Assembly: GCF_003096015.2 (NCBI RefSeq)
Contig: NZ_CP029185.2
Coordinates: forward strand, 3,498,501-3,562,500
Direction: 5' to 3'
DNA from: Limnobaculum parvum
GTDB lineage: Bacteria; Pseudomonadota; Gammaproteobacteria; Enterobacterales; Enterobacteriaceae
Length of the DNA: 64,000 bases
In this document: positions 35,798-44,593 of the stretch, one piece after another
Layout: every line of letters begins with the position of its first letter
Numbering within the stretch: the stretch's first letter is position 1
Notes under the pieces: model-generated
The model's input: the letters and a program-made list of their open reading frames with translations, nothing else
What the model was told of the DNA's origin: nothing
The model's database searches: none
Position numbers and translations under genes: made by a program

Positions 35798-36760
35798 TTA
35801 ACAAGCCACACTTTTCTTATAGAATTCAGCCATTGTCATTCCCTGAGTTCGTTGACTCAGCCATGAAAATAATTCATCTAAATCACGATAAAGTAACTCA
35901 ATTGACTCCGCATTACTAAATGTTGGACTCCCACCAGGCATAAACTCGGAAGAATGAAGCATAAACTCTACGTAATTCTTGCCTTCATTTAAGCACTGTT
36001 CAACAACACACTTCATCTCATCAACATTGCCACCTTTAGGCCGTAACCAACGAACAGAGAGAGGTTTCTTTTTACCCCTGACTCCATTATAGATTTGCTT
36101 AAACGTATTTTGCAGAAAACCGTATTTCAATCTGGTACTCATTGGTACCTGCAATAATGTCGATGTACCGACTTTAGTAATATCCTCTAAATCCATAAAG
36201 TAGGCACCATCTGGAAAATGACTGTAGTCAGTGCCGCCATTTCCCTTCGGGTCACCCATTACCCCACGCCAATCTATATAAGGGGTTACTGAACAATCAA
36301 CCTGATATCCAAATTCATGCAGCAACTGAGCATAATATCGATTGAAAGCCCAACGCCCGGCACGGTGGCTGACCATTTTTACACCAAATGTATCCTCCAA
36401 TAAATTCGTCATAAAAGCGATTTTCTGACGCATAACTTCTATCGGATATTCAATCAGGTAAGGTTTATAATTATCATCATCTGAGGTCAGAGAGTAAAGC
36501 GGCGGGCTATTCCATGCATGTAAATGCATCCCAACCTCTCCTTGCCCACGTTCAAGAACATCTCTTGCAAAGGAAACATAAGCAGGCGAAATAGCCATTT
36601 CATAATTAGTCAGGTAGGTCGGCTTAAAATCATATTTCTCACAAAGCTGTTGAAATCTACCCAGATAGTGAGCATTTTGTGTTAAAATATCTTTCGTATT
36701 AACCCAAAGGTTATCGCCTTCGGTATCAATCGTGATAAGAAAAGCAGGCTTCTGTACCAT
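35798..36760 (-). CDS. Polysaccharide deacetylase, WabN/WalW-like
   Basis: 320 residues with a NodB-type fold: ITIDTEGDNLW (about 8-18, catalytic Asp/metal Asp), GMHLHAWNSPP (H-x-H about 78-80), SHRAGRWAFN (about 129) and MLHSSEF near 265. Klebsiella and Serratia core clusters encode a deacetylase (WabN) acting on core GlcNAc placed by WabH, and Plesiomonas/Proteus have WalW. With wabG and wabH homologues next door the same role is likely here. It and waaL form a minus-strand pair 33 bases apart. Confidence 0.75.
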   Translation of the reverse strand: MVQKPAFLITIDTEGDNLWVNTKDILTQNAHYLGRFQQLCEKYDFKPTYLTNYEMAISPAYVSFARDVLERGQGEVGMHLHAWNSPPLYSLTSDDDNYKPYLIEYPIEVMRQKIAFMTNLLEDTFGVKMVSHRAGRWAFNRYYAQLLHEFGYQVDCSVTPYIDWRGVMGDPKGNGGTDYSHFPDGAYFMDLEDITKVGTSTLLQVPMSTRLKYGFLQNTFKQIYNGVRGKKKPLSVRWLRPKGGNVDEMKCVVEQCLNEGKNYVEFMLHSSEFMPGGSPTFSNAESIELLYRDLDELFSWLSQRTQGMTMAEFYKKSVAC

Positions 36761-37445
36761 AAATAACTATTTTCTTTTTCTCTGAGATTATAGGGTACTA
36801 ATGTTACGCACTCTCACCAGAAGGCGCAAACAAAGTTGTATTAGCATGTATTTATTACTTAGCAAGTAAGGTGGGTCGTTACCACGATCCATTTACTGTT
36901 ATCACTTTGTTGAACACCGGCATTGCCGTCATATGTAAGAGCTGTTTACCTTAGTCATATCGTTGGCACTAAAAATCTCATGTAAATAGCAATAAAAGTG
37001 CTACTACTAGCTAGGGCAACGTGATGTTAAACACCTCTGCATTAATTCTCTTACCACCGGAAAAAAGTATTATGTTGCAGAGATGATGCATCAATACATT
37101 TAAACTATTCAGGAAACTTTTTTCACGAGACTAATTCAAGCATAATAGGTAGGTGAAAAGAGTATCTGCAAATCAAATTGCATTAAAGTTAAATGTAAAT
37201 ATAGCAACAACAAATCATGAAATAGCTGTGCGGACACTATTCCCTCATTTGAACTGGCAGCCCACCTTTTCAACGAAAAAAACATTACTATCGTTAGTCT
37301 TTCTGAAAAGAGTGCTATTGATAATGCCATTTTCAAAAAGATCGGCTACCAACAAGCATTTTGTTTAAATAATGATAAAAGACATTCTCCCTATAATCAG
37401 AGATTGTTAACTCAAAAATAGCCCTTTTTCGCAAGGAATACCGGT
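36761..37445. other. 685-bp gene-free stretch before wabG with coding relics
   Basis: No intact gene. It includes the divergent promoters of the deacetylase (minus) and wabG (plus). Two stop-bounded plus-strand frames read like protein but lack proper starts: 36802-36954 (50 codons, containing KVVLACIYYLASKVGRYHDP) and 37221-37421 (66 codons, described separately). In Klebsiella waaQ lies in about this position; neither relic resembles a heptosyltransferase. Confidence 0.45.
37221..37421 (+). pseudogene. Possible C-terminal gene remnant upstream of wabG
   Basis: A 66-codon frame bounded by TGA at 37218-37220 and TAG at 37419-37421, with no start codon near its left end. It encodes well-mixed protein-like sequence (CADTIPSFELAAHLFNEKNI, then SAIDNAIFKKIGYQQAFCL, ending YNQRLLTQK). 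I do not recognise the family. It looks like the 3' end of a decayed gene; chance cannot be excluded for so short a frame. Confidence 0.35.
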
Positions 37446-38576
37446 ATGAATCCAATCCGTCTTGCTATTGTCCGGCAAAAATATCGTCCGGATGGCGGCG
37501 CTGAACGCTTTATTTCCCGAGCACTGGAAGCGTTAAAAGATCATAACCTTTCACTAAATGTCATCACGCGGGAATGGCAAGGTGAGCAGAATCCTGACTG
37601 GCATATTTTTCACTGTAACCCAACCAAATGGGGAAGGATCAGCAGAGAAAGAGGCTTTGCCCAAGCAGCACGACAAATTTGGCAGCGTGAACATTTCGAT
37701 TTGGTCCAAAGCCACGAACGCATCCCAGGCTGTGATATTTACCGCGCTGGTGATGGTGTTCATCAGCGTTGGCTACAGCAACGAGCCAGAATACTGCCAG
37801 CCTGGCGTCAAAAATTCCTGTTTAACGACCGCTATCATCGCTACGTTATGAACGCAGAGAAAGAAATGTACTCTGCCCCAGAACTACGTGCCGTGATTTG
37901 TAACGCAAACATGATTAAGCAAGAGATCATGGAAGACTTTGGCGTACCTGAAGCGAAAATTAACGTTATCTATAACGCTATTGATAGCCAGCGTTTTACT
38001 CCTGTGAATGAACAACAAAAGCATCAGATCCGCACACAGTTGAATATCGACCCCCACGTATCTTGCCTGATTTACGTGGGCTCTGGCTTTGAGCGCAAAG
38101 GATTAGAAGCAGCTATCAGGGCAATGGCACCCACTCAGCGTCATTTGATGGTTGTGGGCAAAGACAAAGAAGAAAAACGCTACAAACATTTGGCAGCCAG
38201 TTTAGGCTGTCAAAATCGTGTACATTTTGTTGGTGTACAAAATAACGTATTGCCTTATTACCAGATAGCTGATGGCTTATTGCTACCGTCATTATACGAT
38301 CCATTTCCTAACGTCATTTTAGAGGCCATGGCTTGTGGACTACCGGTTATCACCAGTACTACCTGCGGTGGCGCAGAATTTATTGAGTCAGGAACCCATG
38401 GTTTTGTCTGTGATGCGTTGGATATTAATGCCTTAACAACAGCTATTAACGAACTGCCGCCGCATGCATTAGGCTCTTCAATGGGGCATGCTGCCAGAGA
38501 AAGAGTACTGCATCAAAATGCCAGCCTACTTTCACAGCAATTAGTTAGCCTGTATCAACGCCTGATGAGCAACTAA
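37446..38576 (+). CDS. wabG: LPS core galacturonosyltransferase WabG (GT4)
   Basis: A 376-residue GT-B enzyme. The start IRLAIVRQKYRPDGGAERF (4-22), HERIPGCDIYRAGDGVHQRW and CNANMIKQEI are the pattern I know from Klebsiella/Serratia WabG, which adds GalA to heptose II. The donor domain has YVGSGFERKGL (about 200) and DPFPNVILEAMACGLPV (about 281). WaaG of E. coli is a more distant relative. Start has AAGGAA upstream. The stop overlaps the next ATG (TAAATGA). Confidence 0.83.
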   Translation: MNPIRLAIVRQKYRPDGGAERFISRALEALKDHNLSLNVITREWQGEQNPDWHIFHCNPTKWGRISRERGFAQAARQIWQREHFDLVQSHERIPGCDIYRAGDGVHQRWLQQRARILPAWRQKFLFNDRYHRYVMNAEKEMYSAPELRAVICNANMIKQEIMEDFGVPEAKINVIYNAIDSQRFTPVNEQQKHQIRTQLNIDPHVSCLIYVGSGFERKGLEAAIRAMAPTQRHLMVVGKDKEEKRYKHLAASLGCQNRVHFVGVQNNVLPYYQIADGLLLPSLYDPFPNVILEAMACGLPVITSTTCGGAEFIESGTHGFVCDALDINALTTAINELPPHALGSSMGHAARERVLHQNASLLSQQLVSLYQRLMSN

Positions 38577-39674
38577 ATGAGAATTCTATTTATTATTGAC
38601 GGACTTCCCGGTGGCGGAGCCGAAAAAGTAGTACTGACGCTGGCCGAAGGAATAAAAAACTTAGGGCATCAGGTTTCGTTAATCTCTCTGCGTGATGTCT
38701 GTGATTACACCATCCCGGCAGGGATTGAATATACGGTGCTATCTGATGATTCTCGTGTTTTCTGGCGAAAACTGACCGAAATTAAACGTCGCGCCAAACA
38801 GCTCGATCGGGAAATCATCAATCGCCAAAACCGCGATGGACAGTTTGATCTGGTGTTTTCTAATTTGCATAAAACGGATCGTATTGTCCGCCAATGCCGA
38901 AGTCTTAACTGGTCAAAAGTCTGGTTCTGTATTCATGGTGTATTTTCTGCTTCCTATCTGGGGAACAAACAGGGTTTCAGCCGCTGGCTGAAAAAACAGA
39001 AAATCAGCCGTGTTTACCAACATAAAAATATTGTTGGTGTTTCTCAGGCTGCGCTTGATGATCTCATTCAACAATTTGAGATCGCTCCGGGAAAAACGGC
39101 GCATATTGCCAACCCGTTTGATATTGATGCTATTCACGCTCTTGCTTCAGAGCCTTGCGAGCTGGCCGGAACCGATTATTTAATTCACGTTGGTCGTTTA
39201 CATCCTAATAAACGCCATGACCGGCTACTGAAGGCCTATGCAAAAACGCAACTTCCTTACCCGTTAGTATTAATTGGTAAGGGTAGCAATGAATATACTG
39301 ACAAACTGAAGGCGCTGGCGAAAACACTCAATATTGAGAATAGAGTGAAATTCATGGGCTTCTGTTCTAATCCTTATCCTTACATCAAACACGCTAAAAC
39401 ACTGATACTAAGTTCAGACAGCGAAGGCTTTGGTAATGTATTGGTTGAGGCATTAATTTGTGGCACATCGGTGGCCAGTACTAACTGTCCGGGGGGGCCT
39501 GCAAGTATACTCACGGGTAATTTAGCCGTTGGCCTCTCTGAATTAGATGAGGACGATTTAGCGAAAAAGATCATTTCGGTTACTAATCAGCCTCCAACAA
39601 TAGAAGAAAAACCGCTTCTGGACTATGGTATTATTCCAACCAGTTCAAAGTACCTCGCTCTAGCGAACAATTAA
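38577..39674 (+). CDS. wabH: LPS core glycosyltransferase WabH-like (GT4)
   Basis: 365 residues, immediately after wabG. N-terminal IDGLPGGGAEKVVLTLAEGI (8-27); donor domain with LIHVGRLHPNKRHDRLLKAY (about 200-219), LIGKGSNEYTDKL and SEGFGNVLVEALICGTSVA (E-x7-E about 281-289). Klebsiella WabH adds GlcNAc to the GalA placed by WabG, and its product is the substrate of WabN. Order and neighbours support this role, but sugar specificity is inferred, not seen. Confidence 0.72.
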   Translation: MRILFIIDGLPGGGAEKVVLTLAEGIKNLGHQVSLISLRDVCDYTIPAGIEYTVLSDDSRVFWRKLTEIKRRAKQLDREIINRQNRDGQFDLVFSNLHKTDRIVRQCRSLNWSKVWFCIHGVFSASYLGNKQGFSRWLKKQKISRVYQHKNIVGVSQAALDDLIQQFEIAPGKTAHIANPFDIDAIHALASEPCELAGTDYLIHVGRLHPNKRHDRLLKAYAKTQLPYPLVLIGKGSNEYTDKLKALAKTLNIENRVKFMGFCSNPYPYIKHAKTLILSSDSEGFGNVLVEALICGTSVASTNCPGGPASILTGNLAVGLSELDEDDLAKKIISVTNQPPTIEEKPLLDYGIIPTSSKYLALANN

Positions 39675-39728
39675 TTAGTTTAAGATATTACCGGATGCCA
39701 GCGGGCATCCGGTAATTGTGGATATATT

Positions 39729-41006
39729 ATGTTGCGGTTGATTTACTCATTTCTGCTGTACTTACTACAACCTCTGATATGGCTTCGCCTGTTTCTGCGT
39801 GGCCGTAAAGCGCCCGCCTACCGAAAACGTTGGGCGGAACGATATGGATTTTGCAAAGGCAAAGTCAAACCTGATGGCATCATGCTACATTCTGTTTCCG
39901 TGGGTGAAACATTAACGGCAATTCCTTTGGTCAGGGCCTTACGTTACCGTTATCCAACATTGCCCATAACCGTAACCACTATGACACCAACCGGTTCAGA
40001 GCGTGTATTATCCGCGTTTGGCGATGATGTTCACCACGTTTATCTGCCTTATGATTTACCTTGTTCAGTGAACCGTTTCCTAAATCAGGTCAGGCCCAAG
40101 TTAGTTATCATTATGGAAACCGAACTTTGGCCAAATTTAATCCATCAGTTGAATAAACGTCATGTTCCCTTGGTTATCGCCAATGCTCGTCTGTCAGAAC
40201 GATCTGCCAATGGCTACAGCAAGCTAAGTAATACGATACGAACCATGCTACAAAAGATCACGCTGATTGCCGCACAAAATCAGGAAGATGGTGAAAGATT
40301 CATTCAATTGGGGCTAAAACGCTCTCATTTAGTGGTAACCGGTAGCCTTAAATTTGATATTTCCGTTACGCCAGAACTTTCCGCCAGAGCATTGAGTTTA
40401 AGACGTCAGTGGGCTCCCCATCGTCCAGTCTGGATCGCTGCCAGTACTCATGATGGTGAAGAAAGTATTTTGCTGGAGGCGCATGCCAACCTTCTCAAGC
40501 GCTTCCCTAACCTGTTACTGATTCTGGTTCCACGCCATCCGGAGCGTTTCTCGGTGGCTAAGCAACTAACCTCTCAGGCCGGAATGAAATTTATTACCCG
40601 TAGCAGTGGTGATGTGCCAACAGCAGATACTCAGGTCGTGATAGGCGATAGCATGGGAGAACTCATGTTGCTCTATGGTATTGCCGACCTGGCTTTTGTT
40701 GGCGGTAGCCTAGTGGAACGCGGTGGTCATAATCCTCTGGAGCCGGCTGCCCATGCCATTCCCGTATTAATGGGACCTCACATTTTCAACTTTAAAGATA
40801 TCTGTAACAAGCTGGAACAGGCAGAAGGTCTGATAACCATAAAAGATGCAGGCTCGTTAGTGGACGCGATTGAGCCTCTACTAACAAATGAAGAGTACCG
40901 CAGCTATCGCGGACAAAGAGCCGTTAATGTGTTGTTGCAAAATCAGGGGGCGCTGGAAAAACTCCTAACGCTTTTAGAGCCCTACTTACCAGCTCGGAGC
41001 CATTAA
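39729..41006 (+). CDS. waaA: 3-deoxy-D-manno-octulosonic acid (Kdo) transferase
   Basis: A 425-residue inner-membrane-anchored GT30 enzyme adding Kdo residues to lipid IVA. N-terminal hydrophobic anchor (about 4-22), then HSVSVGETLTAIPLVRAL (about 55-72) with the catalytic Glu, METELWPNLI (about 127), AASTHDGEE (about 238) and GGSLVERGGHNPLEPAA (about 338-354). Length equals E. coli WaaA. Confidence 0.97.
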   Translation: MLRLIYSFLLYLLQPLIWLRLFLRGRKAPAYRKRWAERYGFCKGKVKPDGIMLHSVSVGETLTAIPLVRALRYRYPTLPITVTTMTPTGSERVLSAFGDDVHHVYLPYDLPCSVNRFLNQVRPKLVIIMETELWPNLIHQLNKRHVPLVIANARLSERSANGYSKLSNTIRTMLQKITLIAAQNQEDGERFIQLGLKRSHLVVTGSLKFDISVTPELSARALSLRRQWAPHRPVWIAASTHDGEESILLEAHANLLKRFPNLLLILVPRHPERFSVAKQLTSQAGMKFITRSSGDVPTADTQVVIGDSMGELMLLYGIADLAFVGGSLVERGGHNPLEPAAHAIPVLMGPHIFNFKDICNKLEQAEGLITIKDAGSLVDAIEPLLTNEEYRSYRGQRAVNVLLQNQGALEKLLTLLEPYLPARSH

Positions 41007-41009
41007 CTC

Positions 41010-41786
41010 GTGAATAAAAAACGCCTTTCCGTGGTGATCATTGCAAAAAACGAAGCCGAACTATTAGCGGATTGCCTGCAGTCTGCCCGATGGGCCGATG
41101 AAATTATTTTGCTGGATAGCGGAAGTACAGACAGCACCCTGCAGATCGCCCAACAACATGATGCCAAAGTATTCTCTCACTTAGAATGGCAGGGCTACGG
41201 TAAACAGCGTCAGATAGCTCAAAGTCATGCCAGCGGCGATTATATTTTTATGATTGATGCCGATGAACGAATAACACCTGAGCTGCGGAAATCTATCGAG
41301 CAAATTATTCATGGTGAATCACATCCTGAAAAAGTATATAGCTGTGCCCGCCGTAATTACTTTCTAGGCCGATTTATGCGCCACTGCGGTTGGTATCCCG
41401 ATCGAGTTATTCGGCTTTATCAAAATAGCCTTTATCGCTATAACGATAATCTGGTTCACGAATCCGTAGACTATGGTGATGCACAGGTCACTCATCTGAA
41501 TGGCGATCTATTGCACTTAACCTGCCGGGATTATTTTGTCTTTCAGCGAAAGCAGTTCAACTATGCGGAAGGCTGGGCCAAACAAAGCTATCAGCGTGGA
41601 AAAAGAGCATCAATGTTCTCTGCGGTCACTCATGCTTCTGGCGCATTTTTTAAAACATGGTTGTTGCGGCGTGGCTTTATGGATGGAAAACACGGTTTTC
41701 TTCTTGCTTGTATCAATACTCAATATACATTTAATAAATATGCGGCACTCTGGGCAATCCACCAACAGGAGAACGTCAGCCGATGA
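41010..41786 (+). CDS. waaE: LPS inner-core beta-1,4-glucosyltransferase WaaE (KdtX)
   Basis: A 258-residue GT2 with VVIIAKNEAELLADCLQSA (8-26), LLDSGSTDST and DADE (about 87-90). C-terminal YPDRVIRLYQNSLYRYND and the RRGFMDGKHGFLLA block match the WaaE/KdtX family, which adds glucose to heptose I in Klebsiella and Serratia. Start GTG is three bases after the waaA stop. It overlaps coaD by four bases; waaA-waaE-coaD is the standard order outside E. coli K-12. Confidence 0.92.
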   Translation: MNKKRLSVVIIAKNEAELLADCLQSARWADEIILLDSGSTDSTLQIAQQHDAKVFSHLEWQGYGKQRQIAQSHASGDYIFMIDADERITPELRKSIEQIIHGESHPEKVYSCARRNYFLGRFMRHCGWYPDRVIRLYQNSLYRYNDNLVHESVDYGDAQVTHLNGDLLHLTCRDYFVFQRKQFNYAEGWAKQSYQRGKRASMFSAVTHASGAFFKTWLLRRGFMDGKHGFLLACINTQYTFNKYAALWAIHQQENVSR

Positions 41787-42280
41787 CATTACGCAGAGCT
41801 GAATTCACTAAAGCAATCTATCCGGGGACGTTTGATCCCATGACCAATGGTCATTTGGATATCATCACCCGCAGCGTAAATATGTTTGACCATTTGGTAC
41901 TAGCGATTGCCCGCAGCCCCGGTAAAAACACGCTTTTCTCTCTGGAAGAGCGAGTTGAACTAGCCAAAGCCGTCACGGCTCATCTTCCCAGCGTTGAAGT
42001 AATTGGATTTGGCGAATTAATGGCCCATTTTGCCCAAAAGCAAAAAGCTAATGTATTGATCCGTGGATTACGCGCCATATCTGATTTCGAGTATGAACTT
42101 CAACTTGCCAGTATGAACCGCCACCTTATGGCTGATTTAGAAAGCATTTTTCTGATGCCGTCAGAAAAATGGTCATTCGTTTCATCTTCTCTGGTAAAAG
42201 AAGTCGCCCGTCACGGTGGCGATGTGAGCTCATTTTTGCCTCCCGTCGTTGCAGAGGCGCTGCTGAAAAAGCTGGGTTGA
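41783..42280 (+). CDS. coaD: Phosphopantetheine adenylyltransferase
   Basis: A 165-residue nucleotidyltransferase, penultimate step of CoA synthesis. Motifs YPGTFDPMTNGHLDI (T/HxGH, about 12-26), LIRGLRAISDFEYE (about 92) and FVSSSLVKEVA (about 132). The ATG sits in the waaE stop; a later in-frame start is not available before the conserved block. It abuts the convergent mutM stop with no spacer. Confidence 0.97.
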   Translation: MTLRRAEFTKAIYPGTFDPMTNGHLDIITRSVNMFDHLVLAIARSPGKNTLFSLEERVELAKAVTAHLPSVEVIGFGELMAHFAQKQKANVLIRGLRAISDFEYELQLASMNRHLMADLESIFLMPSEKWSFVSSSLVKEVARHGGDVSSFLPPVVAEALLKKLG

Positions 42281-43090
42281 TTAACTCTGGCAGTGGCGAC
42301 AGAAAAAGGTTGTTCGCTGCCCATGTTTTTCACTTTCAATCAGCGTACCGCAAATTTTACAGGGTTCTCCGCTCCGGCCATAAACCTGCAGTTCTTGGGC
42401 AAAATAGCCGGGTTTACCATCAGCCTGTAGAAAATCCTTTAGGGTTGTACCCCCTTGCTCAATAGAACGCTGCAAAACTTTCTTGATTGTTAAAACCAAC
42501 CGTTGCGCCTCAGATTCCGTTAATGAACCTGCCGGACGTTGAGGTAATATCTTTGCCTCAAACAGTGATTCACTGGCGTAGATATTGCCAACACCAACCA
42601 CCAGCTTATTATCCATTAGCCACGGCTTGATCAACGTCTTTTTGGCTCGCGAGCGAATAAATAGATATTCTCCACTAAACTCATCACCCAACGGCTCTGG
42701 CCCCAGATGCTTAAGTACATGACTGGTTTCCAGATCTTCCTCCCAGAGCCAGGCACCAAAGCGCCTTGGATCGGTATAACGCAGTACTTGCCCCGTAGAT
42801 AAAATAAAATCCACATGGTCGTGTTTACCCGGCTCAATAAATTCCGGCAGAATTCTGACGCTACCCGACATGCCTAAGTGTCCGATAATCCAGCCGTCAG
42901 GGAGTTCAATCAGTAAGTATTTGGCTCGTCGTTGAACACTGATAACAGGCGCATTTTCTAACGCTATAATTTGTCCGGAAACGGGCCAGCGCAGTTTGGG
43001 CTGGCGAACAACGGCTTTGACAATATGATGCCCAACCATATAGGGCTCAATTCCACGACGGCTGGTTTCTATTTCCGGTAATTCTGGCAC
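42281..43090 (-). CDS. mutM: Formamidopyrimidine-DNA glycosylase (Fpg/MutM)
   Basis: A 269-residue bifunctional glycosylase/AP lyase removing 8-oxoguanine. The N-terminal PELPEIETSRRGIEP gives the catalytic Pro1 and Glu2 after Met removal; RRAKYLLIEL contains the Lys near 57. The zinc finger at the C-terminus is CKICG...CRHC. It follows rpmG on the minus strand across a terminator, and its stop codon abuts the coaD stop. Confidence 0.97.
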   Translation of the reverse strand: MPELPEIETSRRGIEPYMVGHHIVKAVVRQPKLRWPVSGQIIALENAPVISVQRRAKYLLIELPDGWIIGHLGMSGSVRILPEFIEPGKHDHVDFILSTGQVLRYTDPRRFGAWLWEEDLETSHVLKHLGPEPLGDEFSGEYLFIRSRAKKTLIKPWLMDNKLVVGVGNIYASESLFEAKILPQRPAGSLTESEAQRLVLTIKKVLQRSIEQGGTTLKDFLQADGKPGYFAQELQVYGRSGEPCKICGTLIESEKHGQRTTFFCRHCQS

Positions 43091-43202
43091 TGGCTACCTT
43101 CCCGTTTTTACTTTTATGCTACAAAGCATCGATCATACACATAAGCGGGTATAGCATAAAGTAACCCCGAGATATCATCTACTGATGATCTTCAGGCAAT
43201 AA

Positions 43203-43226
43203 AAAACCCGACCGAAGTCGGGTTTT
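43203..43226. terminator. Terminator between rpmG and mutM
   Basis: Perfect 10-bp stem AAAACCCGAC / GTCGGGTTTT with a CGAA tetraloop, 28 bases after the rpmG stop. It probably limits read-through into mutM. Confidence 0.9.
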
Positions 43227-43253
43227 GATATACGTTGTACAACGAAAATAAAA

Positions 43254-43421
43254 TTATTTAATTTTAGCTTCTTTGTACAGAACGTGTTGACGGACAACTG
43301 GATCGAATTTCTTCAATTCCAATTTTTCCGGCTTAGTACGCTTGTTCTTCGTGGTGGTATAGTAGTGACCTGTACCAGCTGAAGAAACCAGCTTGATCTT
43401 CTCGCGAATACCTTTAGCCAT
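43254..43421 (-). CDS. rpmG: 50S ribosomal protein L33
   Basis: A 55-residue ribosomal protein read directly on the minus strand: starts MAKGIREKIKLVSSAGTGHY and ends VLYKEAKIK. Lacks the zinc-binding CxxC pairs, so it is the Zn-independent (C-minus) form usual in enterobacteria. It lies 11 bases after rpmB and shares its transcript. Confidence 0.98.
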   Translation of the reverse strand: MAKGIREKIKLVSSAGTGHYYTTTKNKRTKPEKLELKKFDPVVRQHVLYKEAKIK

Positions 43422-43432
43422 GGTTCAGTTCC

Positions 43433-43669
43433 TTAAAACTTCTCACCGCGGGCACGAAGATCGGCTAACACCGCATCGATACCCTTCTTATCAATTACAC
43501 GCATACCTTTAGCAGATACACGCAAAGTTACAAAGCGCTTTTCACTCTCAATCCAAAAACGATGTGAGTGCAGGTTAGGCAGAAAACGACGCTTGGTCGC
43601 ATTCAGTGCGTGAGAACGGTTGTTACCGCTCATTGGGCGCTTGCCGGTAACTTGGCAGACTCGTGACAT
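43433..43669 (-). CDS. rpmB: 50S ribosomal protein L28
   Basis: A 78-residue protein beginning MSRVCQVTGKRPMSGNNRSH, matching E. coli L28 in length and start. A GGAG lies 11 bases upstream; the frame extends five codons further but that start is not used in the family. First gene of rpmB-rpmG. Confidence 0.98.
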   Translation of the reverse strand: MSRVCQVTGKRPMSGNNRSHALNATKRRFLPNLHSHRFWIESEKRFVTLRVSAKGMRVIDKKGIDAVLADLRARGEKF

Positions 43670-43909
43670 GTCAAAATTCTCCAAAAATCAAATCAGCTCG
43701 AGCTTCGTTAGGATGTTGGCTGCCTCGTCAGGCTTCAGAGCCAATCTCAGCAGATTCAGCCAAGATGAGACGATAAATCAGGTCGGAACCTGCTGAGATA
43801 GGCTCGCATACCACATCCGTGATCCTCAAAGGTGGCGTAGTATACGCCCTTAGTCGGCAGGGCTCAAGTGCTGAACGGACAAAGATCCCATAAGATCGCA
43901 AAAAATACC

Positions 43910-44593
43910 TTAAATCCATCCTCTTTCAGCGAATGAAACGTACTCTCCACGCCCGATGACAATGTGATCAAGCACTTGAATATCCAGTAACGAACAGGCT
44001 TCCCGCACTTTTTCAGTAACGTAACGATCCGCCTCACTGGGTTCTGCCATTCCAGAAGGATGATTATGCGCTAATATGACAGCCGCTGCATTTGATTTTA
44101 ATGCCTCACGCACAATCTCTCTAGGGTGTACCTCAACGCTGTTTAGCGTGCCAGTGAACATCTCCTTATGGTAAAGCACCCTATTCTGATTATTCAAAAA
44201 CATCACAATAAAAATTTCACGATCTCGCTGAGTCAGTAAACTTTGTAAATAACGCCGGGTAATCTGTGGATTATTAATTGAACATTCCTTAGCCAGTTGA
44301 TGACCTAAAAAACGTCGAGAGAGCTCAACCGATGCTTGCAACTGAGAATACTTGGCCAGCCCCAATCCCCGTACATCGCAAAATCGAACATAATCTGCTG
44401 ATATTAATCCATATAAAGAACCAAATTCTTTTAATAATTGCCTCGCAAAATCTAATACATGAACCCCAGATACACCTGTGCGTAAAAAAATAGCCAGTAG
44501 CTCATCATCAGAGAGTGATGCTGCACCATTTTGTAGTAGTTTCTCTCTGGGCGCACCTTGAGCGCTCCATACATTCATTGTTGTATTTGTCAT
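43910..44593 (-). CDS. radC: RadC family protein (JAB1/MPN metalloprotein)
   Basis: 227 residues. N-terminal helix-hairpin-helix-like part (REKLLQNGAASLSDDELLAIFLRTG, cited as start REKLLQNG and DDELLAIFLRTG), then the MPN domain with the JAMM motif HNHPSGMAEPSEAD (about 175-188) and the C-terminal DHIVIGRGEYVSFAERG. Biochemical role is unsettled; the E. coli 'radC' repair phenotype was traced to recG. Start ATG follows AGGAGGAT. A strong LexA-type box lies 230 bp upstream. Confidence 0.95.
   Translation of the reverse strand: MTNTTMNVWSAQGAPREKLLQNGAASLSDDELLAIFLRTGVSGVHVLDFARQLLKEFGSLYGLISADYVRFCDVRGLGLAKYSQLQASVELSRRFLGHQLAKECSINNPQITRRYLQSLLTQRDREIFIVMFLNNQNRVLYHKEMFTGTLNSVEVHPREIVREALKSNAAAVILAHNHPSGMAEPSEADRYVTEKVREACSLLDIQVLDHIVIGRGEYVSFAERGWI

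Noticed and set aside
36961..37160. JUMPstart/ops element upstream of wabG
   Set aside because: The closest string (CTAGCTAGGGCAACGTG) lacks GGCGGTAG.
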